Assembly: GCA_026707445.1 (NCBI GenBank)
Contig: JAPOWV010000013.1
Span: forward strand, 124,001 to 188,000
From: Gammaproteobacteria bacterium
Lineage (GTDB): Bacteria; Pseudomonadota; Gammaproteobacteria; Steroidobacterales; Foliamicaceae
Direction: 5' to 3'
DNA: 64,000 nt
Shown: positions 53,380 to 61,165 of the stretch, piece by piece
Layout: each line of letters opens with the position of its first letter
Position numbering within the stretch: the stretch's first letter is position 1
Translations under genes and position numbers: made by a program
The notes under the pieces: model-generated
Told to the model about the DNA's origin: nothing
Database searches by the model: none
What the model saw: the letters and a program-made list of their open reading frames with translations, nothing else

Positions 53380-55569
53380 TCAGAACACGTAGGTTGCGGT
53401 GAATCCGATCTGCCGCGGGTCGGCCATCGGATACTGGAAGGCACGCACGAAGCCCGAGGTGCGGGCGCTGTCGCCGCGCGGCAGGATGTTCTTGAAGTCC
53501 ACGAAGCGGATAACGGTCGTTGGCGTGCGGTCGTCGGTGAGGTTGCGCACGAACAGCCCCAGCTCCCATTGATCCACGTCCAGACCCAGCTTGAGGTTGA
53601 TCAGGTTCTGGTCGCCGCTGTGCGCGTGATTGAAGATCTGCGCGTACTTGCGGCTGGCATAGGAGTAGTCCATCCGGATGTAGGCCGTGTTGGCGCCGAC
53701 CGGCCATTCATAGCGGGCGAAAACGTTGGCCATGTGCTTGGACGCGTTGGGCGTCTGGTTGCCGGCCACCGACGGATCGCCACCCGTGAACACGGCCTGT
53801 TCCCTGAACTCGTCAAACTCCACGAAGCTGGCGTCGTTCAGCGCATAGCCAAGGCCGGCGGTTAACTGCTCATTGAAGATATGCGCCACTTCCAGCTCCA
53901 GCCCCTTGGCCTCGGTTTCGCCGGCATTGGTAACGTACGACACCGGGCGGCCGTCGCTGAGCAGGCCGGTAGTGGTCAATTGCTGCTTGGTCCAGTCGAT
54001 GAAGTACACCGCCACGTTCAACGTGGTGCGGCCGTCGTTCAGCGTGTTCTTGGTGCCGACCTCGACGTTCCAGGAATCCTCCTCCTCGGCGAACCGCAGC
54101 GACGGGTCCAGCAAGGGGTTCGCGTTGATGAAGCCGGGCTTGTTCCCCACGGCGACCGTCCCGTAAATCATGCGGTCGTCCGCATATTTCCAGTCCAGCG
54201 TAACGCGCGGCGACCAGCTCTTGAACGTGTTTTCGATCAGCGGAAGCGTCGCGCGCGCGCCCGGATTGTCGTTGCCGATCTTGTCCGAGGCGTAACGCAG
54301 TTCCAGCGTTCCGGTAACGGTATCGGAAAAGTCGCGGGCGACCGATCCGAACACGGCCCAGTTGTCCGTGCGCGCCTCGCCCTGATCGACCGTGCGGCCG
54401 TTCAGGCGGTCTTCGCGGAAGTCGCGACGGCTCTGATACAGGTACACCCCGCCCAGCAGCCGGGTGGCGGACTCCAGGTCGGTGTTGATCAGCAATTCGG
54501 TGGACCACTCCCGGCGGTCGCTGACCGCGATCCGATTAAACGTTCCACCCAGCGCCGTCGAGTTGGATGTGATGTCCACGTCATATCCGTACAGGACATC
54601 GGCGTTGAAATATCCCGTGTTGGACCGCACGGTCAAGCCGCCCAGGTCCCATTCAAGCTGCGCCGAAGCGCGCCAGGCTTTCTTGTCGAGGCCGATACTG
54701 TCGCCGAACAGTTCCAGGTTCTGCTCGGTGCTGTCCAGCTCCGCAACCTCGCCGCAGTAATACTGGCGCGCGATTTCCAGGAAGCAGTTGTTGTAGGTGC
54801 GATCCTGCAGAGTGACCGCGGCGGCGCCGTCATCGTCCTTGCCGTAGCCCAGATTGAGGCGGGCCGTGAAGGTGTCCGAAGGACGCAACTCCAGAGACAG
54901 GTTGACGTTGATTGACTCTTCGTCGCCCACGAGCTGGTTATCCAGCGTGTTGCGGTAGAAACCGCCGTAGGTGTAGTAGCGCACGTGAGCCATGTAGAAG
55001 GCGGTGTCTTCGGCGATCGGCCCGCGCGAGAGGAAATTGATCTCGCCCTCCTCATGTTCGGCCACGCGCAGCGAAAGCTTGTTTTCGGGTTCGTTGGTCC
55101 CGGTCTTGGTGATCAGGTTGATGGCGCCGGCGAAGGTCGCCCGGCCGAACAGCGCGGCCTGCGGGCCCTTGATCACTTCCACCCGCTCGACGATATCGAA
55201 CGGGAACGACAGCACGGAGTCGTTGTACAGCACGCCGTCCACGAAGATCGAGGCGTTGGCGCCGCCGAGAATCTGCGACTGTCCCCGGATGACGGGCCGG
55301 CTGCCGCCGCCCTGCACGCCGTAGCGGTTCAGCTTCTCGAACGAGAAGCCGGGCGTGAACTGGCTGATGTCCATGACGTCGCTCAGGCCCCGCTCGGTGA
55401 TCTCGGCCGCGGTGAAGGCCGTGATGGTGAGCGGCACGTCCTGGATCCGCTCTTCCTGTTTGCGCGCCGTAACGACCACTTCCTCGATCTCGCCTGCGTC
55501 CTGTTGCGCCAGGGCGGCTGAAACCAGCAGCACGGAGCCGGCCGCAAGCAATCCGATGCGATATTTCAT
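53380..55569 (-). CDS. TonB-dependent outer-membrane receptor, second
   Basis: This 729-aa receptor has a signal peptide (RIGLLAAGSVLLVSAALAQ), TonB box (IEEVVVTARKQEE), plug (VERVEVIKGPQAALFGRATFAGAINLITK) and a barrel ending FTATYVF, with terminal Phe. The plug contains QSQILGGANASIFVDGVLY. It is convergent with the flavoprotein gene, 10 bp apart. The placement next to a peptide-type ABC importer suggests it supplies the outer-membrane step, but this is inferred from position only. Confidence 0.9.
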   Translation of the reverse strand: MKYRIGLLAAGSVLLVSAALAQQDAGEIEEVVVTARKQEERIQDVPLTITAFTAAEITERGLSDVMDISQFTPGFSFEKLNRYGVQGGGSRPVIRGQSQILGGANASIFVDGVLYNDSVLSFPFDIVERVEVIKGPQAALFGRATFAGAINLITKTGTNEPENKLSLRVAEHEEGEINFLSRGPIAEDTAFYMAHVRYYTYGGFYRNTLDNQLVGDEESINVNLSLELRPSDTFTARLNLGYGKDDDGAAAVTLQDRTYNNCFLEIARQYYCGEVAELDSTEQNLELFGDSIGLDKKAWRASAQLEWDLGGLTVRSNTGYFNADVLYGYDVDITSNSTALGGTFNRIAVSDRREWSTELLINTDLESATRLLGGVYLYQSRRDFREDRLNGRTVDQGEARTDNWAVFGSVARDFSDTVTGTLELRYASDKIGNDNPGARATLPLIENTFKSWSPRVTLDWKYADDRMIYGTVAVGNKPGFINANPLLDPSLRFAEEEDSWNVEVGTKNTLNDGRTTLNVAVYFIDWTKQQLTTTGLLSDGRPVSYVTNAGETEAKGLELEVAHIFNEQLTAGLGYALNDASFVEFDEFREQAVFTGGDPSVAGNQTPNASKHMANVFARYEWPVGANTAYIRMDYSYASRKYAQIFNHAHSGDQNLINLKLGLDVDQWELGLFVRNLTDDRTPTTVIRFVDFKNILPRGDSARTSGFVRAFQYPMADPRQIGFTATYVF

Positions 55570-55637
55570 CGATAAACCTCCGTCAGAAATTCGCGGGAAT
55601 AATACGCAAAGCGGCCCGTCCGCGCTACCGGGCCGCG

Positions 55638-55934
55638 CTATCCGTCGTCGCCCTCCCGCAGAACGAAGTAGATCCGGTCGATAAATTCCCTGCGCTCGCG
55701 GTCGAGCGCGGCGCGTTCTTCCTCGCTGAACTCGTAGGCCTCCACCGCCGCGGTGCTGATGCCCGCCTTGCCGAGCGCTTCGACTGCCGCCAGGCGCTCC
55801 TTGACCGCCCAGAGTTCCTGCGCCAGACCCATCGTGATGGACACCAGTTCATCCACGCCCTGGACGTCGAAGAACCGCGGCTGCTTGCCGCGGGTCAGGT
55901 CCCTCAGCCGTGTCTCGGGGGGATCCTTGGGCAA
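55638..55934 (-). CDS. Unrecognised 98-aa protein downstream of a methyltransferase
   Basis: I do not recognise the family. The 98-aa, charged, mostly helical-looking protein starts at TTG 55934 (PKDPPETRLRDLTRGKQPRFF) 10 bp after the methyltransferase stop. The central AQELWAVKERLAAVEALGKAG and EEERAALDRERREFIDRIYF look amphipathic. No signal peptide, cysteines or metal motif is visible. Tight spacing suggests a co-transcribed partner of the methyltransferase. Confidence 0.6.
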   Translation of the reverse strand: MPKDPPETRLRDLTRGKQPRFFDVQGVDELVSITMGLAQELWAVKERLAAVEALGKAGISTAAVEAYEFSEEERAALDRERREFIDRIYFVLREGDDG

Positions 55935-55944
55935 GGCCCCGGCC

Positions 55945-57144
55945 CTACTTCCAGGCGCCGAAGCAATACCAGCGGATCGATGGCACCAGGCGCCCGGTGT
56001 TCTCGTCGACGGTTACGTCGTCCTTCGATACGTAAGACCGAAGTTCCTCTTCGCCGTTGCGGGCAAGGCTGGGCACGATGAACTCCACGAAGTTCGACTC
56101 GTCGAATCCGCCCGCCGTGCAGCAGTCGATCGGACGCATGTCGCGGAACGCCTTGTAATAGGGCTCCTGGTTGTAATAGCTGTCCCAGTCGAAGTAGAAA
56201 CTCTCGTACGGCACGGTGTGGCAGTTCGGGGGCAGTTCCATGTGCAGCATCAGCCCGCCGGGACGCAGCAGCCGGTGGGCCTCGCGGAACACTGCGCGCA
56301 CTTTCTTCGGCGGCAATTCATGCAGGAACATCGACGACCAGACGATGTCGAAACCGGGCTCGCCGTCGAAATCGCATTGCGAGGCGTCCATCTGCCGGTA
56401 ATGAACCCGCGCACCCAGCACTTCGGCGCGGGCGTGCGCGTATCGCAGCATTGGAGCTGCGACGTCCACGGCATGGACCTCGGCTTCGGGAAAGGTGCGC
56501 GCCCAGGGCAAGGTATTCGAGCCGATGGAGCATCCCATGTCGAGGATGCGGCGCGGGCGCAATTCCGGAAATTTCAGTGAAATGAAGCGCGCGATGCTGC
56601 TGCCGATGTCGTCGCGCTCGCTGCCGAACAGCCCCATGCTGAACACGGCGCCGCCGTTGTCGTACAACGCGCCCGCGGCCACGTCGTCGTCGCCGTATTC
56701 CGTGTGGTAGCAGCCCGGCATCAGGTGCACGTCGTGATTGGCCACATACGGCGGAGTTTCCACGTCCGGGTCAAGCGTGACCGAACCGCCTTGTCCGCCT
56801 CCATTGGCGTCCACTCCCGCGACCCTGCGGTTCAGGTCTTCCAGGTTGCGTTCGATCGTGGGGATGACCGAGCGCCAGACGAGTTTCTGGCAGTTCACCC
56901 GCATGGCCGAATAGAAGCGGTAGGAACTCTCGCTCCGCATCGCCCTGTGGACCTCCACGCCGTCCGCGGGCTCCCGGCCGTTTTCGCGAACAAGGGCCGG
57001 TTCCACCTTCTTGTGGTATGTCGCGCGCATTCCGTTCGCCAGATCGCCGAGTATGTGGCGGCGTATCTCGGAAACGAATCGCTGGCGCGACAACTCATCG
57101 CGGGTGGGCTTTATCCGCAGGTCGTGGCGTACAAAGTCGGTCAT
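55945..57144 (-). CDS. Class I SAM-dependent methyltransferase with N-terminal extension
   Basis: This 399-aa protein has a SAM-binding domain with motif I ILDMGCSIGSNTLPWA, motif II-like FPEAEVHAVDVA, and FDIVWSSMFLHELPPKKV, near residues 195-310. The first about 190 residues are not a recognised domain and contain YHTEYGDDDVAAGALYDNGGAVFSMGLFG. The C-terminus ends WYCFGAWK. Substrate unknown. The start ATG 57144 is preceded by GGGAGGAG at 8 nt. Divergent from the VOC operon. Confidence 0.8.
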   Translation of the reverse strand: MTDFVRHDLRIKPTRDELSRQRFVSEIRRHILGDLANGMRATYHKKVEPALVRENGREPADGVEVHRAMRSESSYRFYSAMRVNCQKLVWRSVIPTIERNLEDLNRRVAGVDANGGGQGGSVTLDPDVETPPYVANHDVHLMPGCYHTEYGDDDVAAGALYDNGGAVFSMGLFGSERDDIGSSIARFISLKFPELRPRRILDMGCSIGSNTLPWARTFPEAEVHAVDVAAPMLRYAHARAEVLGARVHYRQMDASQCDFDGEPGFDIVWSSMFLHELPPKKVRAVFREAHRLLRPGGLMLHMELPPNCHTVPYESFYFDWDSYYNQEPYYKAFRDMRPIDCCTAGGFDESNFVEFIVPSLARNGEEELRSYVSKDDVTVDENTGRLVPSIRWYCFGAWK

Positions 57145-57252
57145 TACGGCACTCCTCCCTTGCCCGGAATCATACTACGCGGGGGTTTTGTACGGCCACG
57201 GCATTGAACTTCAGCGATGGCGCGCGGAATTCCGTTTAGACTTAGCGCCCCG

Positions 57253-57269
57253 CCGGTCGGAGAGACCGG
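57253..57269 (+). promoter_or_regulatory. Small hairpin in the leader of the VOC-cysDC operon
   Basis: CCGGTC-GGAGA-GACCGG forms a 6-bp stem with a 5-base loop, 8-12 bp before the GAGGGG Shine-Dalgarno of the first VOC gene. A TAGACT -10-like hexamer lies upstream at 57237-57242, so the hairpin would be in the short 5' leader. Function unknown. Confidence 0.3.
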
Positions 57270-57287
57270 GAAACTGAGGGGTATTTG

Positions 57288-58298
57288 GTGAGCGAGGAAA
57301 TCATTGCGCCGGACGGTTCACCGATGCGGGCGGCTGTTATCGGCTGCCGGGACATCGAAAAATCACTGGCCTTCTATCGGGACCGCATCGGTTTGTCGGT
57401 TCTCGACGACGAGTTGCTGGACGGCCCGGCCTTCCGAAGCTTCTGGAACCTGAACGGCGGGGCGTCCGCCCGCGCCATCCTGCTGGGGCAAGGCGACGAG
57501 GGGGTGGGCCAGGTCCTTCTGCTCGACTTTCATCTGCCTCAGGGCAGCGCCGGACCCGTGGAAATCCGCGACCGCAGCATTGTTCGGGCGTACGGATGCT
57601 TCAATCTCAATTTCTATACCGCCGACATTCACCGCGACTTCGAGGGCTTGAAGAAGGACGGCTACGTGCTCTGGTCCGATCCCGTCCAGCACTTTTTCGG
57701 GGACGACGTGGGCGATCCCATAGAAGGCATTTTCGAAGGTCCCGACCGGGTGCCGATCAACCTGGTGGAACTCGCCACCCGCGACCCGGCAACGCGAGTG
57801 GGCCAGATGCGCGCCTACGTCGAGCGGCGCGGCTACACGGACGCCGGCTTCACGCCCATAGTGACCAGTTCGCATGGCGTGGATTCCAGCGAACGCGCCA
57901 TGGCCTTTTACGAACAGGTGCTGAACATGAAGCCGCTGATCGACGAAGTCCTGGGCACGCCGGAGTCCAACCGCCTGCTGAATCTGCCCGAGGACGCCAA
58001 GACCCGCGTGGTGTTCATGCAGGGCAACCACATGTTCGGCAAGGTGGTGCTGAGCCAGCCGCTGAACTACGAGTGCGAGTCCCTGATCGAGCGGGCCAAA
58101 CCCCCGAACATCGGTTACCTGGCCCAGGCCTTTGCGGTCAGCGACCTGGATGAAGCTGCCGGCAATTGCAGCGCCATGAAGGCGGAGATCCTGAGCAAGC
58201 CGCAGGCCGTTCCATGGCCGGGCTCGGGCAGCGTTTCCGCGATGCTGGTCCGCAACCCCGGCAGCGGGGCGCTGCAGGTATTGATGGAGGATAAGTGA
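57288..58298 (+). CDS. Two-domain VOC (glyoxalase/bleomycin-resistance fold) protein 1
   Basis: This 336-aa protein starts at GTG 57288 with GAGGGG about 7 nt upstream. It has two VOC modules: residues approximately 10-155 (VIGCRDIEKSLAFYRDRIGL...LNFYTADIHRDFEGLKKDGY) and approximately 170-335 (VDSSERAMAFYEQVLNM...AFAVSDLDEAAGNCSAMKA). VOC enzymes include glyoxalases, extradiol dioxygenases and epimerases; the substrate is not predictable here. First gene of an overlapping chain with the second VOC gene and cysD. Confidence 0.82.
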   Translation: MSEEIIAPDGSPMRAAVIGCRDIEKSLAFYRDRIGLSVLDDELLDGPAFRSFWNLNGGASARAILLGQGDEGVGQVLLLDFHLPQGSAGPVEIRDRSIVRAYGCFNLNFYTADIHRDFEGLKKDGYVLWSDPVQHFFGDDVGDPIEGIFEGPDRVPINLVELATRDPATRVGQMRAYVERRGYTDAGFTPIVTSSHGVDSSERAMAFYEQVLNMKPLIDEVLGTPESNRLLNLPEDAKTRVVFMQGNHMFGKVVLSQPLNYECESLIERAKPPNIGYLAQAFAVSDLDEAAGNCSAMKAEILSKPQAVPWPGSGSVSAMLVRNPGSGALQVLMEDK

Positions 58299-59254
58299 TG
58301 AGCGTTTACGGCATGACTTCGGTGACCGTGGGTGTCAGCGACATGGATGAGTCCCTGCGACTGTTCCGCGACGTGATGGGATTGCAGGTGGAGAGCGACG
58401 GCGAAGCGCCGCGTGCGCTTCTCGATGCCTGGGGGCTGCCGGAACAGGTGACGGCGCGGCTGGTCGAACTGTCCTGCCGGAGCTATCCCGCCGGACACTT
58501 GCGCCTGGCGCAATACTCCCCTGCTCCAACGGAGTCGGTGCGCCTGGACCATGGCCCCGGCGCCGTGGATTCGTCCACCGACATCGGCCCCAAGGCGATC
58601 GATTTCTACGTGCCGCCGCCGATGACCGCGGCCGTGGAAGCCATCACAGGGGCCGGGTATGCGTTCCGCTCGGAACCGATCTACTACGAAGTGGGCGATC
58701 TCGAGACCGAGGAATGCCTGTTCTCCGGGCCCGACGGCGTGCCCGCCCTGCTGATGCTGGGCCACCGGCATCCCCCCGAATCCATGCGCGAATTGCCCGA
58801 AGGCGTGACCTTCTCGGAAATCGCAACCACTTCGGTCATATGCACCGACCCCGACGCGGCACGCCGGCTTTACTGCGACGCGCTGGAGATGAATACGGGC
58901 ACCGATGCCTGGGTGCCGGAGGAAAACCTGGATCTGGCGCGCCGGCTGACCGGCGTGAGCACCGCAACCGGCATACATTTCCTGCTGGTGGCGGCGCCCG
59001 GCGAACCCAGCGGCAAGCTGTTGTTTGTTCATTTCGCCGGCGTGCCGAGCAAACGGCTGACGGGGCGGATGCGTCCCGGCAAACTGGGCGTGAACCTGTT
59101 CAGCTACACGGCGAGCGATCTGGATGCCACCCTGAGGAAGGCCTGCGAAGCCGGCGGAACTCTCTTGCGGGGGCCAACAGAAGTGGGTGAAACGCGCGTG
59201 GCTCTGCTGCTGGGCGCCAACGAGGAACTGCTGGAGCTGACCGAAGGGGGCTGA
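58298..59254 (+). CDS. Two-domain VOC protein 2
   Basis: This 318-aa protein starts at ATG 58298 in a TGATG overlap with the preceding gene. It has VOC modules at approximately 5-150 (VTVGVSDMDESLRLFRDVMGL) and approximately 170-315 (SVICTDPDAARRLYCDALEMN...NLFSYTASDLDATLRKACEAGG). It is the likely partner of VOC protein 1, since two-domain VOC proteins encoded in tandem often form one heteromeric or sequential activity. GTG 58295 is an alternative start. Function is unknown. Confidence 0.8.
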   Translation: MSVYGMTSVTVGVSDMDESLRLFRDVMGLQVESDGEAPRALLDAWGLPEQVTARLVELSCRSYPAGHLRLAQYSPAPTESVRLDHGPGAVDSSTDIGPKAIDFYVPPPMTAAVEAITGAGYAFRSEPIYYEVGDLETEECLFSGPDGVPALLMLGHRHPPESMRELPEGVTFSEIATTSVICTDPDAARRLYCDALEMNTGTDAWVPEENLDLARRLTGVSTATGIHFLLVAAPGEPSGKLLFVHFAGVPSKRLTGRMRPGKLGVNLFSYTASDLDATLRKACEAGGTLLRGPTEVGETRVALLLGANEELLELTEGG

Positions 59255-59255
59255 A

Positions 59256-60098
59256 CTGTCCACGGAAACGCGCCGGGACCCGCCGGTCGACCTGCGCCGG
59301 CTGGAATCCGAGGCAATGCTCATCATGCGCGAGGCGGCGGCCGCGTATCGCCGGCCGGTGCTGCTGTTCTCGGCCGGCAAGGACTCCGCAGTGATGTTGC
59401 GCCTGGCCCAAAAGGCATTCGCGCCGACCCTTCCGCCGTTTCCGATGCTGCATGTGGACACGAACTGGAAATTTCCGGAGGCCTATGAGTTCCGGGACCG
59501 GACCGCGGCCGAAGCGGGAATGAAGCTGATCGTTCATGTCAACCGGGAAGGACTTGCGCGCGGAATCGGGCCATTCAGCCACGGCGCGGAGACCCACGTC
59601 CGAATCATGAAGAGCGAGGCGCTGCAAAGCGCCCTTGAGCGATACGGCTTTGACGTCATGTTCGACGGCGCGCGGGGCGACGAGGAGCGATTCAGGGCCG
59701 ACTCGCGGCTCTCCGATACGCCCGGCGGGAGCGGCGAGGCGACGCGCGTATTCCCGTTGCAACGCTGGACCGAGATTGATGTGTGGCGCTACGTACAGGC
59801 GGAAAACATACCGTTGCCGACGCTCTACTTCGCCGCCCCGCGGCCGGTGGTGCGAAGAAACGGAATGCTGATCGTCAGGGCCGACCGGAGAATGACGCTG
59901 GCGGATGGCGAGAAGCCCAGGATGCGGAAGGTGCGGTTCCGCACGCTGGGTTGCTGGCCATTGACAGGCGCCGTGGAATCGGAGGCGGCGGACGTTGCCG
60001 CCGTTCTGCGCGAGCTTCGCCTCGTTCGGACTCCCGAGCGCTCATGGCGAGCAGTCGACCGGCCGGCCGCCGAAGCGGGCGGGAAGCAGGAGCGGTAG
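59256..60098 (+). CDS. cysD: Sulfate adenylyltransferase subunit 2-like (CysD), CysN-less and shortened
   Basis: The protein matches CysD: PP-loop LLFSAGKDSAVMLRLAQKAF, PFPMLHVDTNWKFPEAYEFRD, WTEIDVWRYVQAENI and FRTLGCWPLTGAVES. E. coli CysD is 302 aa; this is 280 aa from 59256. An approximately 25-residue loop after RADSRLSD is missing relative to E. coli, and the C-terminal KKRQGYF is absent. The conserved N-terminal helix LRRLESEAM is encoded before the first ATG (59316), so the start is probably CTG 59256, which has AAGGGGG 5 nt upstream. CysD needs the GTPase CysN to make APS; no cysN is in the window. Confidence 0.8.
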   Translation: MSTETRRDPPVDLRRLESEAMLIMREAAAAYRRPVLLFSAGKDSAVMLRLAQKAFAPTLPPFPMLHVDTNWKFPEAYEFRDRTAAEAGMKLIVHVNREGLARGIGPFSHGAETHVRIMKSEALQSALERYGFDVMFDGARGDEERFRADSRLSDTPGGSGEATRVFPLQRWTEIDVWRYVQAENIPLPTLYFAAPRPVVRRNGMLIVRADRRMTLADGEKPRMRKVRFRTLGCWPLTGAVESEAADVAAVLRELRLVRTPERSWRAVDRPAAEAGGKQER

Positions 60099-60100
60099 CC

Positions 60101-60646
60101 TTGAGTCTGCGCGAAGCCCGCAAGCCTTGCATTCTCTGGCTGACCGGCTTGCCCGCCGCCGGGAAGACAACCCTCGCCCGGGAAATCGCCCGGAGGCTTG
60201 AGAAGCTGGGCGTCCGGGCCTTCGTGCTGGACGGCGACGACCTTCGCCTGGGACTCAACAGCGACCTCGGGTTCAGCCACGCGGCCCGCAACGAGAGCGT
60301 GCGCCGTGCCGGCCATGCCGCCAAACTCCTTCTTGACAGCGGAGCAATCGCAGTAGCGGCCCTGATCTCGCCCTTCCGCAAGCATCGGCAGCGAATCCGC
60401 GCGCTGGCTGGCGACGGCCGGTTCGTGGAGATCTTCGTTGACGCGCCGCTTCATGTGTGCGAACGGCGCGACCCGAAGGGGCTTTACGCGAGCGCGCGAG
60501 CGGGCGATATTCAGGACGTCACCGGTATCGATTCCCCCTACGAACCGCCTGAAAATCCGGATATCCGGCTCCGGTCGGCGGAACGTCCGCCGGACGAACT
60601 GGCCGGCCAGGTGATCGGCTACCTGGAAAAAGGAGAATATATTTGA
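60101..60646 (+). CDS. cysC: Adenylylsulfate kinase
   Basis: This 181-aa kinase phosphorylates APS to PAPS, the activated sulfate used for sulfation or reduction. The P-loop CILWLTGLPAAGKTTLA (GxxxxGKT), LDGDDLRLGLNSDLGFS and the LISPFRKHRQRIRAL region fit CysC. The start used is TTG 60101, with AGGAG at 8 nt; ATG 60044, overlapping cysD, would give 200 aa. The gene follows cysD directly, where cysN is normally between. The cysteine-rich ends of CysNC fusions are absent. Confidence 0.9.
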   Translation: MSLREARKPCILWLTGLPAAGKTTLAREIARRLEKLGVRAFVLDGDDLRLGLNSDLGFSHAARNESVRRAGHAAKLLLDSGAIAVAALISPFRKHRQRIRALAGDGRFVEIFVDAPLHVCERRDPKGLYASARAGDIQDVTGIDSPYEPPENPDIRLRSAERPPDELAGQVIGYLEKGEYI

Positions 60647-60682
60647 CAGAATGACCGATCAGATACCACCTCGGAGTCGCCA

Positions 60683-61165
60683 TTGAGCACGCGGAGTGCA
60701 GGCAGCGGCACAGGCGCGCATGAAGCGCTGATCTCCGGGATCGCCCAGCGCCATGCTGCTCGCCCCGGAGGGTTGCTGCCGGCCCTGCATGCCATTCAGG
60801 ACGAACTTGGCTACGTCCCTCCGGAGGCCGTGCCGACCGTGGCCGAGGTGTTCAACATCTCCCGCGCCGAAGTGCACGGCGTCATCAGCTTCTACCACCT
60901 CTTCAGAACCACCGCGCCTGGCCGCAGAACGCTGTACCTGTGCCGGGCCGAGGCCTGTCAGGCCATGGGCGCCCGGGCGCTGGAAAGTCACACCAAAGAG
61001 CGGCTCGGCATCGACTTCCACGAGACCACTGCCGATGGCCGGATCAGCCTGGAACCGATCTATTGTCTGGGCAACTGCGCCTGTTCGCCGGCGGTGATGA
61101 TCGATGATTTCGTGCACGGACGGGTGACGCCCCAACGCCTGGACGCGTTGCTGGAAGAGGGATGA
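60683..61165 (+). CDS. fdsG: NAD-dependent formate dehydrogenase gamma subunit (NuoE-like)
   Basis: This 160-aa protein starts at TTG 60683 with GGAG upstream. It has the thioredoxin-like [2Fe-2S] ligands in LCRAEACQ (Cx4C) and YCLGNCACSPA (Cx3C), as in NuoE/FdsG. The gamma subunit relays electrons between the beta subunit and the rest of the enzyme. Gene order gamma-beta-alpha, with an ATGA overlap to fdsB, is that of fds operons. A NuoE role is less likely because no other nuo genes follow. Confidence 0.88.
   Translation: MSTRSAGSGTGAHEALISGIAQRHAARPGGLLPALHAIQDELGYVPPEAVPTVAEVFNISRAEVHGVISFYHLFRTTAPGRRTLYLCRAEACQAMGARALESHTKERLGIDFHETTADGRISLEPIYCLGNCACSPAVMIDDFVHGRVTPQRLDALLEEG

Noticed and set aside
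60643-60671. TTGACA at the end of cysC as a -35 for the fds operon
   Set aside because: No -10-like hexamer lies at 16-18 bp; the position 17 bp downstream reads CCACCT.
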